NCBI RefSeq assembly: GCF_001043895.1
Contig: NZ_JTHF01000138.1
Location: 1-64,000, forward strand
DNA length: 64,000 nt
DNA from: Methylobacterium indicum
GTDB taxonomy: Bacteria > Pseudomonadota > Alphaproteobacteria > Rhizobiales > Beijerinckiaceae
Direction: 5' to 3'
Part shown: one piece after another, positions 55,735 through 64,000 of the stretch
How the letters are laid out: the number at the start of each line of letters is the position of its first letter
Position numbering within the stretch: position 1 is the stretch's first letter
Notes under the pieces: generated by a model
The model's input: only the letters and a program-made list of their open reading frames with translations
What the model was told of the DNA's origin: nothing
Databases searched by the model: none
Position numbers and translations under genes: made by a program

Positions 55735-58700
55735 ATGGAACCTTCGACCGCGACCGCGACCGCCGAAGCGAAAGCCAGCCGGACCGACCTGATCGCCGCA
55801 GCGGCGGCCCTGGCCGAGGACAGGGGCGGACCCGGCGGCTTCGTCCGCGACCTGTTCGGCCGCGTCGCGCCCGAGGACCTCACCGCCTACGCGCCCGACG
55901 ACCTGGCCGATCTGGCACTCGCCGCCCGCCGGCACCTCGCCGCGGCGCGGCCCGGCCGCGGAACGGATGCGGTGCGGCTCTCGAACGTCGAGGTCACGCA
56001 GGGCGGGCGCCGGCGCGACCTCACGGTGGTGGAGGCGGTCAACGCCAACCGGCCGTTCCTGCTCGATTCGACCCTCGCCGAACTCGTCGCCCGCGGCTAC
56101 CGGCCCCGCCTCGTCGCCCATCCGATCCTCGGCGTCGAGCGCGACGGCGAAGGCGCCCTGGTGCAGGTCGTCGGCGAGACGACGGCGCAGGAGACCCGCG
56201 GCGGGGCCGGCGGCGAGATCGATGCGGGAGGCTTGGCCCGCGAGAGCTTCATCCACGTCCATCTCGACCGCATCGACGACGAGGCGGCCCAGGCGGCGCT
56301 CCAGGCCGGCCTGACCCGGATCTACGCGGACGTCGCCGTGACGGCGGCCGATCACGCCGCCATGGTCGAGCGCCTGGCCCAAGCGGCGGCATCCTATGCG
56401 GATGCGCCCTCCCCCCTGGCGCCCGAGGAGCGGGAGGAGGCCCGCGCCTTCCTCGACTGGCTGCGCGACGGGCATTTCGTGCTGCTGGGCCTGCGCGAGT
56501 ACCGCGACGCGGGCGCCGCCGACCATGCCGGCGTGCCCGGCAGCGGGCTCGGCCTCCTGCGCGACCCCGCCGTCGAGGTGCTGCGGCGCGGCGACGCCAT
56601 GGTGGCGGTGACGCCCGAGATCCGTGCCTTCCTGGAAGGGCCGGAGGCCCTCATGGTCACCAAGGCGAGCCTGCGCTCGCGGGTGCGCCGGCAGGCCCAT
56701 CTCGACATGGTGGCGATCAAGCTGTTCACCGGCGACGGCGGGCTGGCGGGCGAATTGCGCCTCGTCGGCCTGTTCACCGGCAGCGCCTATGCGAGCCGGG
56801 CCGAGGAGGTGCCGTATCTGCGCCGCAAGGTGGCGGCGGTGCTGCGCAAGGCCGGCCTCGACCCGACGAGCCATGCCGGGCGCTCGCTCGTCCACATCCT
56901 CGAGACCTATCCGCGCGACGACCTCTTTCAGATCGAGCCCGGCCTGCTCCTGCGCTTCGCGCTGGCCATCGTGTCGCTCGCCGACCGGCCGCGGGTGCGG
57001 GTGCTGGCGCGGCCCGACAAGTTCGGCCGCTTCGTCTCGCTGATCGCCTACCTGCCGAAGGATCGGACCGACGCCCGGCTCCAGGCCCGGATCGGCGCCT
57101 ACCTGGCCGAGGCCCTCGGCGGGCGTCTCTCGACCATCGCGCCGGATTATCCCGAGGGGCCGCTCGCCCGCCTCCACGTCATCGTGGCGACGCCCGGCGC
57201 GCCGCCGGAGGAGATCGATGCGGCCGCGCTCGAGGCCGGCATCGCGGAGCTGGCCCGCACCTGGGCCGATGCGCTGCGCGAGGCCCTGTCCGAGGCCCGC
57301 GGCGGCGACGCCCGCGGCCTCGCGGCGGTCTATGCCGACGCCTTCCCGGCGGGCTACCGCGAGATGTATGCCGGCGCCCAGGCGCTGCCCGACATCGCCA
57401 TCCTGGAGCGGATCTCGGAGGCCCAGCCTCGGGCGGTCGACCTCTTCCGCCGCCCCGGCGACCCCGAGACCCGCATCGGCCTCAAGGTGTTTTCCCGCGG
57501 CGCGGCGCTCCCCCTCTCCGAGCGGGTGCCGGTCCTGGAGAATCTCGGCTTCCGGGTCATCGACGAGCGCTCCTACCGCCTCAAGCCCGAGGGCGCCGGC
57601 GCCCGGGTCTACCTGCACGACATGGTGCTGGAACGGGCCGGCGGCGGGACGGTCGACGTGGCGTCGGTCGAGGGACCGGTCGAGGCGGCGCTGCTCGCCC
57701 TCGCCCGAGAGCTGGCCGAATCGGACGCCTATAACCGCCTGGTGCTGGAAGCCGGGCTCGGCTGGCGCGACGTCGCGCTGATCCGGGCGCTGGGACGCTA
57801 CCTGCGCCAGCTGCGCATCCGCTACGGCCAGGACTACCTCGCGGCGACGCTCGCCCGGCACCCCGCCCTCGCCCGGCGGCTGGTAGCCCTGTTCTACGCC
57901 CGCTTCGACCCCCGCCGCGACGGCGACCGGTCGGGGGCCCAGGAGGCGATACGGGCCGAGATCGAGGCGGATCTCGGCGGCGTCACCAGCCTCGACGAGG
58001 ACCGGATCCTGCGCCGGTTCGTCAACCTGGTGGAGGCGGCGCAGCGCACGAACTTCTTCCAGATCGGCCGCAACGGCCTGCCGCCCGAGACCATCGCGTT
58101 CAAGTTCCGCTGCGCGAAGGTCGACGGGATGCCCCTGCCCCGGCCCCTGTTCGAGGTCTTCGTCTACTCGCCGCGCGTCGAGGGCGTGCACCTGCGCTTC
58201 GGCTACATCGCCCGGGGCGGCCTGCGCTGGTCGGACCGGCCGGAGGACTTCCGGACCGAGGTGCTGGGCCTCGTGAAGGCGCAGCAGGTCAAGAACGCCG
58301 TGATCGTGCCGGTCGGCGCCAAGGGCGGGTTCTTCCCCAAGCGCCTGCCCCCGGCCTCCGACCGCCAAGCCTGGATGCAGGAGGGCACCGAGAGCTACCG
58401 GATCTTCATCCGCACGCTGCTCTCGCTCACCGACAACATCGTCGACGGAGCGATCGTCCCCCCGGCCTCGACCGTGCGGCACGACGAGGACGACGCCTAC
58501 CTGGTGGTCGCCGCCGACAAGGGCACCGCGACCTTCTCGGACGTCGCCAACGCCCTGTCGCTGGAGGCCCATCACTGGCTCGGCGACGCCTTCGCGTCGG
58601 GCGGCAGCCAGGGCTACGACCACAAGGCGATGGGCATCACCGCCCGCGGCGCCTGGGAGGCGGTGAAGCGCCACTTCCGCGAGGTCGACATCGACATCCA

Positions 58701-60630
58701 GGCCGAGCCGGTCACGGTGGCGGGCGTCGGCGACATGTCGGGCGACGTGTTCGGCAACGGCATGCTGCTGTCGCGCTGCCTGAAGCTCGTCGCCGCCTTC
58801 GACCACCGCGACATCTTCCTCGATCCCGATCCCGATCCGGCCGCGGCCTTCGCCGAGCGCCAGCGCCTGTTCGATCTGCCGCGTTCGTCCTGGGCCGATT
58901 ACGACCGGCAGAAAATCTCGGCCGGCGGCGGGGTCTTCTCGCGCCAGGCCAAGACCGTGCCGTTGTCGCCCCAGATGCGGGCCCGCCTCGGGCTCGACCA
59001 GGCCGAGGCGACGCCGGCGGACGTGATGCAGGCGATCCTGCGCGCGCCCGTCGATCTCCTGTGGTTCGGCGGCATCGGCACCTACGTGCGCGCCACCTCG
59101 GAGAGCGACGACGAGGCCGGCGACCGGGCGAACGACGCCATCCGCATCACCGGCGCGGAGCTGCGCGCCCGGGTGGTGGGCGAGGGCGCCAATCTCGGGC
59201 TCACCCAGCGCGGCCGCATCGAGGCGGCGCGGCGCGGGGTGCGCCTCAACACAGACGCGATCGACAACTCGGCCGGGGTCAACACCTCGGATGTCGAGGT
59301 CAACATCAAGATCGCGCTCGCCACGCCCGAGCGCGACGGCCGCCTGAGCCCGGAGAGCCGCAACGCGCTCCTCTCCGGCATGACCGAGGCGGTGGCCGAC
59401 CTGGTCTTGAGGAACAACCAGCTCCAGACGCTGGCCCTGTCCCTCGCCCAGCGCTCGGCGGCCGCCGAGACCGGCTTCGCCGCCCGGCTGATGCAGACCC
59501 TGGAGGCCGACGGACGCCTCGACCGCACCGTCGAGTATCTGCCCTCGGACGCCACCCTGGCCGAGCGGGCGCAGGGCGGCGAGGGCCTGACCCGGCCCGA
59601 ACTGGCGGTCCTGCTCGCCTACGCCAAGCTGTCGCTCAAGGACGCGCTCCTCGACAGCGCGGTGCCGGACGATCCCTACCTCGCCCGCGAGCTGGAGCGC
59701 TCCTTCCCGCCGGTGCTGGTGGCGCGCTACCCGGACGCGGTGCAGGGCCATCGGCTGCGCCGCGAGATCATCGCCACGAGCCTTGCCAACGCCATCGTCA
59801 ACCGTGGCGGGCCGACCATCGTCAGCCGGCTCGCCGACGAGACCGGCGCCGAGGCTCCGGCCATCGCCGCCGCTTACGCGGTGACCCGCGACGCCTTCGG
59901 GCTGATCGACCTCAACAAGGCGGTCGATGCCCTCGACGGCGCGATCTCCGGCGACCAGCAGCTCGCCCTCTACGCCGAATTGCAGGACCTGCTGCGCCAG
60001 CGCATGGTCTGGTTCATCCGCAACGGCGAGGCCGCGTCCGGCGGCATCGAGGCGGCGGTGCAGCGCTACCGCGACGGCATCGCGGCGGTCTCGCGGGCCC
60101 TGCCGGGCGCCCTCCCCCCTGCGGCCGCCGAGGCCCTGGCCCGGCGGATCCGGGCCTTGGCCGACCACGGCGTGCCGGAGGAGCTGGCTTCCCGCCTCGC
60201 CGCGCTCGGCGAGCTCGGCGCGGCGCCCGACATCGTCGAGGTCGCCGAGGCGACCGGGCGTCCGCCGGCCGCCATCGCCGCGACCCACTTCGCGCTGGCC
60301 GACCTGTTCCGCCTCAACGCGCTCTCGGCCGCCGCCCGGGCGGTGCCGGTGGCCGACACCTTCGACCGCATTGCGCTGGAGCGGGCGGTGGCCGGCATCG
60401 CCTCGGCCCACCGGGCGCTCACCGCCGAGGCCGCGGCGTTCGACGCCGAGGGCGCCGCCGCGGTCGAGGCCTGGAGCCAGGCCCGCGGCGCCTCCCTCGC
60501 CCGCATCCGCACGGCGGTCGCGGCCATCGCCGCCTCGGGCCTCACGGTGTCGAAGGTCTCGGTGGCGGCGAGCCTGCTGGGGGATCTCGCCCGGCAGGAT
60601 CCCGTCAAGCAGGATCCTGCGCGGCCGTGA
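55735..60630 (+). CDS. NAD-specific glutamate dehydrogenase (large, ~180-kDa class)
   Basis: A 1631-residue enzyme that deaminates glutamate to 2-oxoglutarate with NAD+. The N-terminal half has ACT-like regulatory segments (VVEAVNANRPFLLDSTLAEL, VRRQAHLDMVAIKLF). The catalytic half begins near residue 780 with FVNLVEAAQRTNFFQ and RGGLRWSDRPEDFRTEVLGL. It has the substrate Lys region VKAQQVKNAVIVPVGAKGGF, VVAADKGTATFSDVANAL, and GVGDMSGDVFGNGMLLS in the nucleotide-binding part. The length is typical of this class. The RBS AGAGGAAGG stands before ATG 55735. Its stop overlaps the start of bluB. Confidence 0.95.
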   Translation: MEPSTATATAEAKASRTDLIAAAAALAEDRGGPGGFVRDLFGRVAPEDLTAYAPDDLADLALAARRHLAAARPGRGTDAVRLSNVEVTQGGRRRDLTVVEAVNANRPFLLDSTLAELVARGYRPRLVAHPILGVERDGEGALVQVVGETTAQETRGGAGGEIDAGGLARESFIHVHLDRIDDEAAQAALQAGLTRIYADVAVTAADHAAMVERLAQAAASYADAPSPLAPEEREEARAFLDWLRDGHFVLLGLREYRDAGAADHAGVPGSGLGLLRDPAVEVLRRGDAMVAVTPEIRAFLEGPEALMVTKASLRSRVRRQAHLDMVAIKLFTGDGGLAGELRLVGLFTGSAYASRAEEVPYLRRKVAAVLRKAGLDPTSHAGRSLVHILETYPRDDLFQIEPGLLLRFALAIVSLADRPRVRVLARPDKFGRFVSLIAYLPKDRTDARLQARIGAYLAEALGGRLSTIAPDYPEGPLARLHVIVATPGAPPEEIDAAALEAGIAELARTWADALREALSEARGGDARGLAAVYADAFPAGYREMYAGAQALPDIAILERISEAQPRAVDLFRRPGDPETRIGLKVFSRGAALPLSERVPVLENLGFRVIDERSYRLKPEGAGARVYLHDMVLERAGGGTVDVASVEGPVEAALLALARELAESDAYNRLVLEAGLGWRDVALIRALGRYLRQLRIRYGQDYLAATLARHPALARRLVALFYARFDPRRDGDRSGAQEAIRAEIEADLGGVTSLDEDRILRRFVNLVEAAQRTNFFQIGRNGLPPETIAFKFRCAKVDGMPLPRPLFEVFVYSPRVEGVHLRFGYIARGGLRWSDRPEDFRTEVLGLVKAQQVKNAVIVPVGAKGGFFPKRLPPASDRQAWMQEGTESYRIFIRTLLSLTDNIVDGAIVPPASTVRHDEDDAYLVVAADKGTATFSDVANALSLEAHHWLGDAFASGGSQGYDHKAMGITARGAWEAVKRHFREVDIDIQAEPVTVAGVGDMSGDVFGNGMLLSRCLKLVAAFDHRDIFLDPDPDPAAAFAERQRLFDLPRSSWADYDRQKISAGGGVFSRQAKTVPLSPQMRARLGLDQAEATPADVMQAILRAPVDLLWFGGIGTYVRATSESDDEAGDRANDAIRITGAELRARVVGEGANLGLTQRGRIEAARRGVRLNTDAIDNSAGVNTSDVEVNIKIALATPERDGRLSPESRNALLSGMTEAVADLVLRNNQLQTLALSLAQRSAAAETGFAARLMQTLEADGRLDRTVEYLPSDATLAERAQGGEGLTRPELAVLLAYAKLSLKDALLDSAVPDDPYLARELERSFPPVLVARYPDAVQGHRLRREIIATSLANAIVNRGGPTIVSRLADETGAEAPAIAAAYAVTRDAFGLIDLNKAVDALDGAISGDQQLALYAELQDLLRQRMVWFIRNGEAASGGIEAAVQRYRDGIAAVSRALPGALPPAAAEALARRIRALADHGVPEELASRLAALGELGAAPDIVEVAEATGRPPAAIAATHFALADLFRLNALSAAARAVPVADTFDRIALERAVAGIASAHRALTAEAAAFDAEGAAAVEAWSQARGASLARIRTAVAAIAASGLTVSKVSVAASLLGDLARQDPVKQDPARP

Positions 60631-61265
60631 CGGGAGTGCCGGAATTCGGGGCGGACTTTCGGGCCCGCTTCGCGGATCTGGTTGCGTGGCGCCGCGACGT
60701 GCGGCGCTTCCGCACCGATCCCGTGCCGGAGGATGCCCTGCGGGACTGCCTGGCGCTCGCGTGCCTCAGCCCCTCGGTCGGCAACAGCCAGCCCTGGCGC
60801 TTCGTGCGGGTCTCTCAGTCGGCGCGCCGCGCCGCCGTCGCGGCAAGCTTCTCGCGCTGCAACGAATCCGCGGCCGTGGGCTACGACGACGAGCGCGCCG
60901 TCGCCTATCGCCGCCTCAAGCTCGCGGGCCTGCGCGAGGCGCCGGTCCACCTCGCCGTCTTCTGCGACGAGGCGACGGCGGCCGGCCACGGGCTCGGCCG
61001 CGCCACCATGCCGGAGATGCTGCGCTATTCCGTCGTCACGGCGATCCACACCTTCTGGCTCGCCGCCCGGGCCCACGGCCTCGGCGTCGGCTGGGTCTCG
61101 ATCCTGTGCCCCGAGGAGGTGACGGGCGTCCTCGACGTGCCCGCCGCCTGGCGGCTCGTCGCCTATCTGTGCGTCGGCTACCCGGCCGAGGAGCACGCCG
61201 ACCCGGAACTGGTGCGGCACGGCTGGCAGGCGCGCGAGACGAGAACCGCGATGCTGGAGCGGTGA
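60627..61265 (+). CDS. bluB: 5,6-dimethylbenzimidazole synthase BluB
   Basis: A 212-residue nitroreductase-fold enzyme that breaks down FMNH2 with oxygen to give the lower ligand of vitamin B12. It begins with LVAWRRDVRRFRTDPVPEDA, has CLSPSVGNSQPWRFVRV, AVGYDDERAVAYRRLKLAGL, LGRATMPEMLRYSVVTAIHT and ARAHGLGVGWVSIL. These BluB-specific stretches separate it from ordinary nitroreductases. The start GTG 60627 overlaps the glutamate dehydrogenase stop (GTGA). No other cobalamin-synthesis gene is adjacent. Confidence 0.9.
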   Translation: MTGVPEFGADFRARFADLVAWRRDVRRFRTDPVPEDALRDCLALACLSPSVGNSQPWRFVRVSQSARRAAVAASFSRCNESAAVGYDDERAVAYRRLKLAGLREAPVHLAVFCDEATAAGHGLGRATMPEMLRYSVVTAIHTFWLAARAHGLGVGWVSILCPEEVTGVLDVPAAWRLVAYLCVGYPAEEHADPELVRHGWQARETRTAMLER

Positions 61266-61303
61266 GCCGGGCGCAGGCCTGGGCTGCGCTCGCCACGGCT
61301 ACA

Positions 61304-61319
61304 TACATACCAGTATGTA
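61304..61319. promoter_or_regulatory. Palindromic operator upstream of the tautomerase gene
   Basis: TACATAC-CA-GTATGTA: two perfect 7-base arms with a 2-base spacer, the size and symmetry of TetR-family operators. A -10-like TACAAT (61318-61323) overlaps its right edge, so bound repressor would block the promoter. A TetR gene lies 0.6 kb downstream. Confidence 0.7.
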
Positions 61320-61365
61320 CAATAGAAGGATCGTGGCTGCCGACGCGGCCCCGGAGACCCCTCCC

Positions 61366-61776
61366 ATGCCCCTGGTCACCATCACCCTGAAGCGGAACCG
61401 TCCGGCGGACGAGCGCCGCGCCATCGCGGATGCCGTCCATGCCGCCCTGGTCGGCAGCATCGGCATCCCGGCCGACGACCGGTTCCAGGTCGTCTCGAGC
61501 CAATTCGACGACGTGATCTACGATCCCGCCTATCTCGGCATCCACCGCACCGACGACCTGGTGATGATCCAGGTCCATCTCTCGACCGGGCGCAGCGTCA
61601 CGCAGAAGAAGGCCCTGTTCGCCGCCATCGCCGAAAAACTCGGCGCGCTCGGCCTTCGACCCGAGGACGTGCTCGTGACCCTGGTCGAGATCGCCCGGGA
61701 GAATTGGTCGTTCGGCCACGGGCTTGCCACCTATGCCGACGTTCCGCCGCCGCATCTGGCGGGATCCGCGGTCTGA
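61366..61776 (+). CDS. Tautomerase-superfamily protein
   Basis: A 136-residue protein whose second residue is proline (MPLVTITLKRNRPADERRAI). After Met removal this is the catalytic Pro-1 of 4-oxalocrotonate tautomerase relatives. The body has ADAVHAALVGSIGIPADDRF, DLVMIQVHLSTGRSVTQKKA and LVEIARENWSFGHG, as in the MSAD/Cg10062-like long tautomerases. I start it at ATG 61366 because that places proline next to Met; an ATG at 61315 lies inside the operator. It is probably repressed by the following TetR protein. Confidence 0.87.
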   Translation: MPLVTITLKRNRPADERRAIADAVHAALVGSIGIPADDRFQVVSSQFDDVIYDPAYLGIHRTDDLVMIQVHLSTGRSVTQKKALFAAIAEKLGALGLRPEDVLVTLVEIARENWSFGHGLATYADVPPPHLAGSAV

Positions 61777-61916
61777 CGGCTGGCCGGGCGGCACCCGACG
61801 CGGCATATCGTGTCCGACGTCGCAAGGCCGTTCGGGACGAGGCGAAGCGCGGGAAGTTCCCTCTCCCCGCGCCACGCCTTGATCCGGACAGCGCCGCCGA
61901 CGGCGAGAGACACGAC

Positions 61917-62501
61917 ATGGCACGGCCAGGATCATCGAAGCGCGAGGCGATCGTCGCGGCGGCAAAAGCGCTGTTGTGGGAGCGCGGCTACGAGGCGACG
62001 AGCCCGCGGGACGTGCTCGACCGCAGCGGCGCCGGCCAGGGCAGCCTCTATCACCATTTTTCCGGCAAGCGGGAGGTGGCGGCGGCGGCGCTCGCCGAGA
62101 TGGCCGAGGAGGAGATCGCGGCGATCGACAGGCTGTTCGCGCCCGATTCGCCGCCCCTCGACCGGGTCCACGCCTACCTGACCCGGGAGCGGCAGGCCCT
62201 GCGCGGCTGCCGCTTGGCGCGCCTCGCCAACGAGGCGGCGATGGAGGAACCGGCCCTGCGCGAGCCGGTCGCGGCCTATCTCGGCCATATCCAGGCCTCG
62301 CTGCGGGCGAGCCTGGAGGAAGCGAAGGCGGCGGGTACTCTCCTGCCCGGCATCGAGCCCGCGGCGCTGGCCGCCGCCCTGCTGGCGATCGTCGAGGGCG
62401 GCTACGTGCTCGCCCGCGTGCACTGGGACGCGGACGCGATGCGCGCGGCGATCGACGGCGGCGTGCAGCTCCTCGCCGCCATCTCCCGCCCTCAGCCGTG
62501 A
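61917..62501 (+). CDS. TetR-family transcriptional regulator
   Basis: A 194-residue repressor. The helix-turn-helix occupies about residues 10-55: REAIVAAAKALLWERGYEAT, SPRDVLDRSGAGQGSLYHHF, SGKREV. The C-terminal ligand domain resembles the TetR_C group with RQALRGCRLARLANEAAMEE, where a cysteine (GCRLA) could sense electrophiles, as in NemR/AcuR-like regulators (inference). It lies 140 bases after the tautomerase gene and probably binds the palindrome at 61304-61319. Confidence 0.9.
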   Translation: MARPGSSKREAIVAAAKALLWERGYEATSPRDVLDRSGAGQGSLYHHFSGKREVAAAALAEMAEEEIAAIDRLFAPDSPPLDRVHAYLTRERQALRGCRLARLANEAAMEEPALREPVAAYLGHIQASLRASLEEAKAAGTLLPGIEPAALAAALLAIVEGGYVLARVHWDADAMRAAIDGGVQLLAAISRPQP

Positions 62502-62818
62502 GCCTGGGCCGCCGCCAGGATGCCGACGCCGACCGCGATGACGCCGATGCCGAGAATCATCAGCGGCGTCACCGGCTCGCCGAACAGGATGGCGCCGCCG
62601 AGCGCCGCGCCGACCATGCCGACGCCGGCCCAGATCGCGTAGACGATCCCGATCGGCAGCATGTCCATGCTGCTCGACATCAGCCACAGGGCGGTGCCGT
62701 AGCCCAGCGCCACCAGCACGGTCGGCCCCGGGCGGGTGAGCCCGTCGGCGGCCTTGAGGGCGAGCGTCGCGGTGATCTCGGCGCCGATCGCCACCGCGAG
62801 GATCAGGAACGGGTTCAT
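62492..62818 (-). CDS. Small multidrug resistance (SMR/EmrE-type) efflux protein
   Basis: A 108-residue four-helix membrane protein. Helix 1 keeps the essential glutamate (LAVAIGAEITATLALKAADG). Helix 3 has VYAIWAGVGMVGAALGGAIL, and helix 4 IGVIAVGVGILAAAQ. Known members exchange protons for quaternary ammonium compounds or related cations. The ATG overlaps the stop of the upstream SDR gene (ATGA). It overlaps the convergent TetR gene end by 10 bases. Confidence 0.92.
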   Translation of the reverse strand: MNPFLILAVAIGAEITATLALKAADGLTRPGPTVLVALGYGTALWLMSSSMDMLPIGIVYAIWAGVGMVGAALGGAILFGEPVTPLMILGIGVIAVGVGILAAAQAHG

Positions 62819-63975
62819 GCGCTTGCCGTCAGCGGCAGGTCCGGCGACGGCGCCGGGGCGACGAACATCTCGAGGTCGTCGGCGAATTGCTCGGCGATCT
62901 CGGGAGCGTTCTCCAGGCAGACCTTCAGGTAGTCGGTGAAGGCCGGCGGCGGCGCCAGCCCCTCGGCCAGCAGCCGCTCGTTCGAGAAGGTCAGGTCGAG
63001 GGAGCAGAAGGCGTAGTAGGCGCGCACCGCCCGCAGCATCGCCTGCTTGAGGGCGCCGTCGAGGCCGAAGGTCTCGGCGAAACGGCGCCGCAGCAGCGCC
63101 CGGTCGGCGGCGAGGTCGAAGCGGCTGAAGTCGTCGCGCGGGCCGCCCGCCGGGTCGGCCGCCGCGAAGGCCTGCATCAGGTCGTCCCAGCGCGAGCGGG
63201 CGCCGGCCCCGGCCGAGATGTGATAGAGGCTGTGGGCGAGCGTCGGCTTGCGCAGGAGGCCGAGAAGGCTGTCGGCGACCCAGTCGACCGGCACGATGTC
63301 GACGGCGCTCTCGGGCGCGCAGGGCACCAGGCGCAGGCGGTCGGCGGCGCGGATCACCCACAGGATGCTGGAGCTCGGCGCGGCCCCCAGCGTGGAGTGG
63401 CCGACCACGATCGAGGGGCGCGCCACCACGATCGGCAGGTCGGCGAAACTCCCGGCGAGCGAGGTCTCGGCCGCCGCCTTCGAAACCGTGTAGGCGACGA
63501 GGTGCCGGGCGTCCCGGGACGGATAATCCGCCTCCTCGACGAGGGACGGCGCTTCGGCGCCGCAGATCATCGCGGTGCTGACGTGCAGGAATCGCACGAG
63601 GCCCGGCATGCCCCGCGCCCGGCGGGCGAGCGCCAGGGTGCCGTCGTGGTTGGTGCGGCTGACCCGCTCCTCGCCCCACCACGAGGTGTCGGCGGCCAGG
63701 TGCAGGACGTGGGTGCAGGAATCGAGACGCGGGTCGGCGTCGAGGTCGGCGCGGGTGAAATCGCCCGGGACCACCTCGACCGCGCGGGCGAGGCGCTGGG
63801 CGGTGAACGGGTCGGTGAAGCGCGACAGGCGCGCGGCGATCCGCTGCCGGCCCTGCTCGGCGCTGGTGCAGCGCACGAGGCACACCCACTCGGTGCCGTC
63901 GCGCCGGCTCAGGCTCTGATGAAGAACGGCGCCACCCAGAAAGCCGGTTGCACCCGTGAGTAATATCCGTGCCAC
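62815..63975 (-). CDS. NAD(P)-dependent SDR, thioester-reductase/acyl-reductase-like
   Basis: A 386-residue extended short-chain dehydrogenase. The NAD(P) motif is ILLTGATGFLGGAVLHQSL. Further typical parts are CTHVLHLAADTSWW, the catalytic YTVSK within HLVAYTVSKAAAETSL, and PIVVARPSIVVGHSTLG. Together with DIVPVDWVADSLL this is the NAD_binding_4 layout seen in fatty acyl-CoA reductases and NRPS terminal reductase domains. The C-terminal 130 residues are a helical extension. It starts at GTG 63975 (GGGGAGG upstream) and is translated with the SMR gene. The substrate is unknown. Confidence 0.85.
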   Translation of the reverse strand: MARILLTGATGFLGGAVLHQSLSRRDGTEWVCLVRCTSAEQGRQRIAARLSRFTDPFTAQRLARAVEVVPGDFTRADLDADPRLDSCTHVLHLAADTSWWGEERVSRTNHDGTLALARRARGMPGLVRFLHVSTAMICGAEAPSLVEEADYPSRDARHLVAYTVSKAAAETSLAGSFADLPIVVARPSIVVGHSTLGAAPSSSILWVIRAADRLRLVPCAPESAVDIVPVDWVADSLLGLLRKPTLAHSLYHISAGAGARSRWDDLMQAFAAADPAGGPRDDFSRFDLAADRALLRRRFAETFGLDGALKQAMLRAVRAYYAFCSLDLTFSNERLLAEGLAPPPAFTDYLKVCLENAPEIAEQFADDLEMFVAPAPSPDLPLTASA

Positions 63976-64000
63976 GCTGGACCTCCCCGCATTCAGGAGA

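Noticed and set aside
55618-60411. Very long open frame on the minus strand opposite the glutamate dehydrogenase gene
   Set aside because: It mirrors the codon structure of the real gene in very GC-rich DNA, and its translation is low-complexity Gly/Arg/Asp/His sequence with no domain. The plus-strand gene has clear family motifs throughout.

Overview
The window looks like chromosomal DNA from a GC-rich alphaproteobacterium. A Methylobacterium-type organism (Rhizobiales/Hyphomicrobiales) is my best guess. This is inferred from the very high GC, the dnaG-rpoD block next to yqeY/carA, the divergent pepA / lptFGD-pdxA-rsmA block, the giant NAD-dependent glutamate dehydrogenase, and a B12-dependent methylmalonyl-CoA mutase with the B12-lower-ligand enzyme BluB. 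Most of the window is ordinary core genome. It is interrupted by two foreign stretches, both next to tRNA-Leu genes, and by several non-coding repeat structures.

Layout. 1-2.4 kb: the 5' end of methionine aminopeptidase (cut by the window edge), a small exported protein, a CHCC zinc-finger protein and a FAD monooxygenase. 2.3-4.65 kb: a duplicated 44-bp hairpin element, tRNA-Leu(TAA), then an AT-rich island holding one frameshifted AIPR (abortive-infection-type) gene; the island runs into the 3' end of thiE. 4.6-7.6 kb: thiO-thiS-thiG-thiE on the minus strand behind a TPP riboswitch. 7.7-18.2 kb: a class III cyclase, DUF2798, rpoD, dnaG, a chemoreceptor, yqeY and carA. 18.3-25.4 kb: small membrane and exported proteins, a methyltransferase, GNAT, an amine oxidase, an HtrA-type protease and DUF817. 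25.5-26.2 kb: a GIY-YIG nuclease gene bracketed by two 140-bp palindromic repeats.

26.5-31.3 kb: mcmA, a row of four identical hairpins, an M23 peptidase and a Uma2 protein. 31.6-37.0 kb: a tightly packed seven-gene operon joining a molybdenum hydroxylase pair to flavocytochrome c (fccAB) and soxXYZ, without soxA, soxB or soxCD. 37-48.7 kb: fadD, a membrane protein, pepA, lptF-lptG-lptD, a coiled-coil protein, pdxA and rsmA (no surA between lptD and pdxA). 48.9-52.4 kb: a Tim44-like protein, a histidine kinase, lipB and a lone fliN-like gene. 52.5-54.8 kb: two identical tRNA-Leu(GAG) genes, a decayed IS5-family transposase and an orphan ABC-2 polysaccharide-type permease. 54.9-64 kb: a CxxC peroxidase-like protein, NAD-glutamate dehydrogenase overlapping bluB, a tautomerase with an upstream palindromic operator and a TetR regulator, an SMR efflux protein and a thioester-reductase-like SDR.

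Links between genes: BluB makes the lower ligand of the cobalamin that McmA needs. The riboswitch couples the thi operon to thiamine diphosphate. lptF, lptG and lptD form the inner- and outer-membrane ends of the LPS export bridge. The fcc/sox operon looks built to take electrons from a reduced sulfur compound, and perhaps from an aldehyde or N-heterocycle, to cytochrome c. No complete defence system, prophage, CRISPR array or replication origin was seen.
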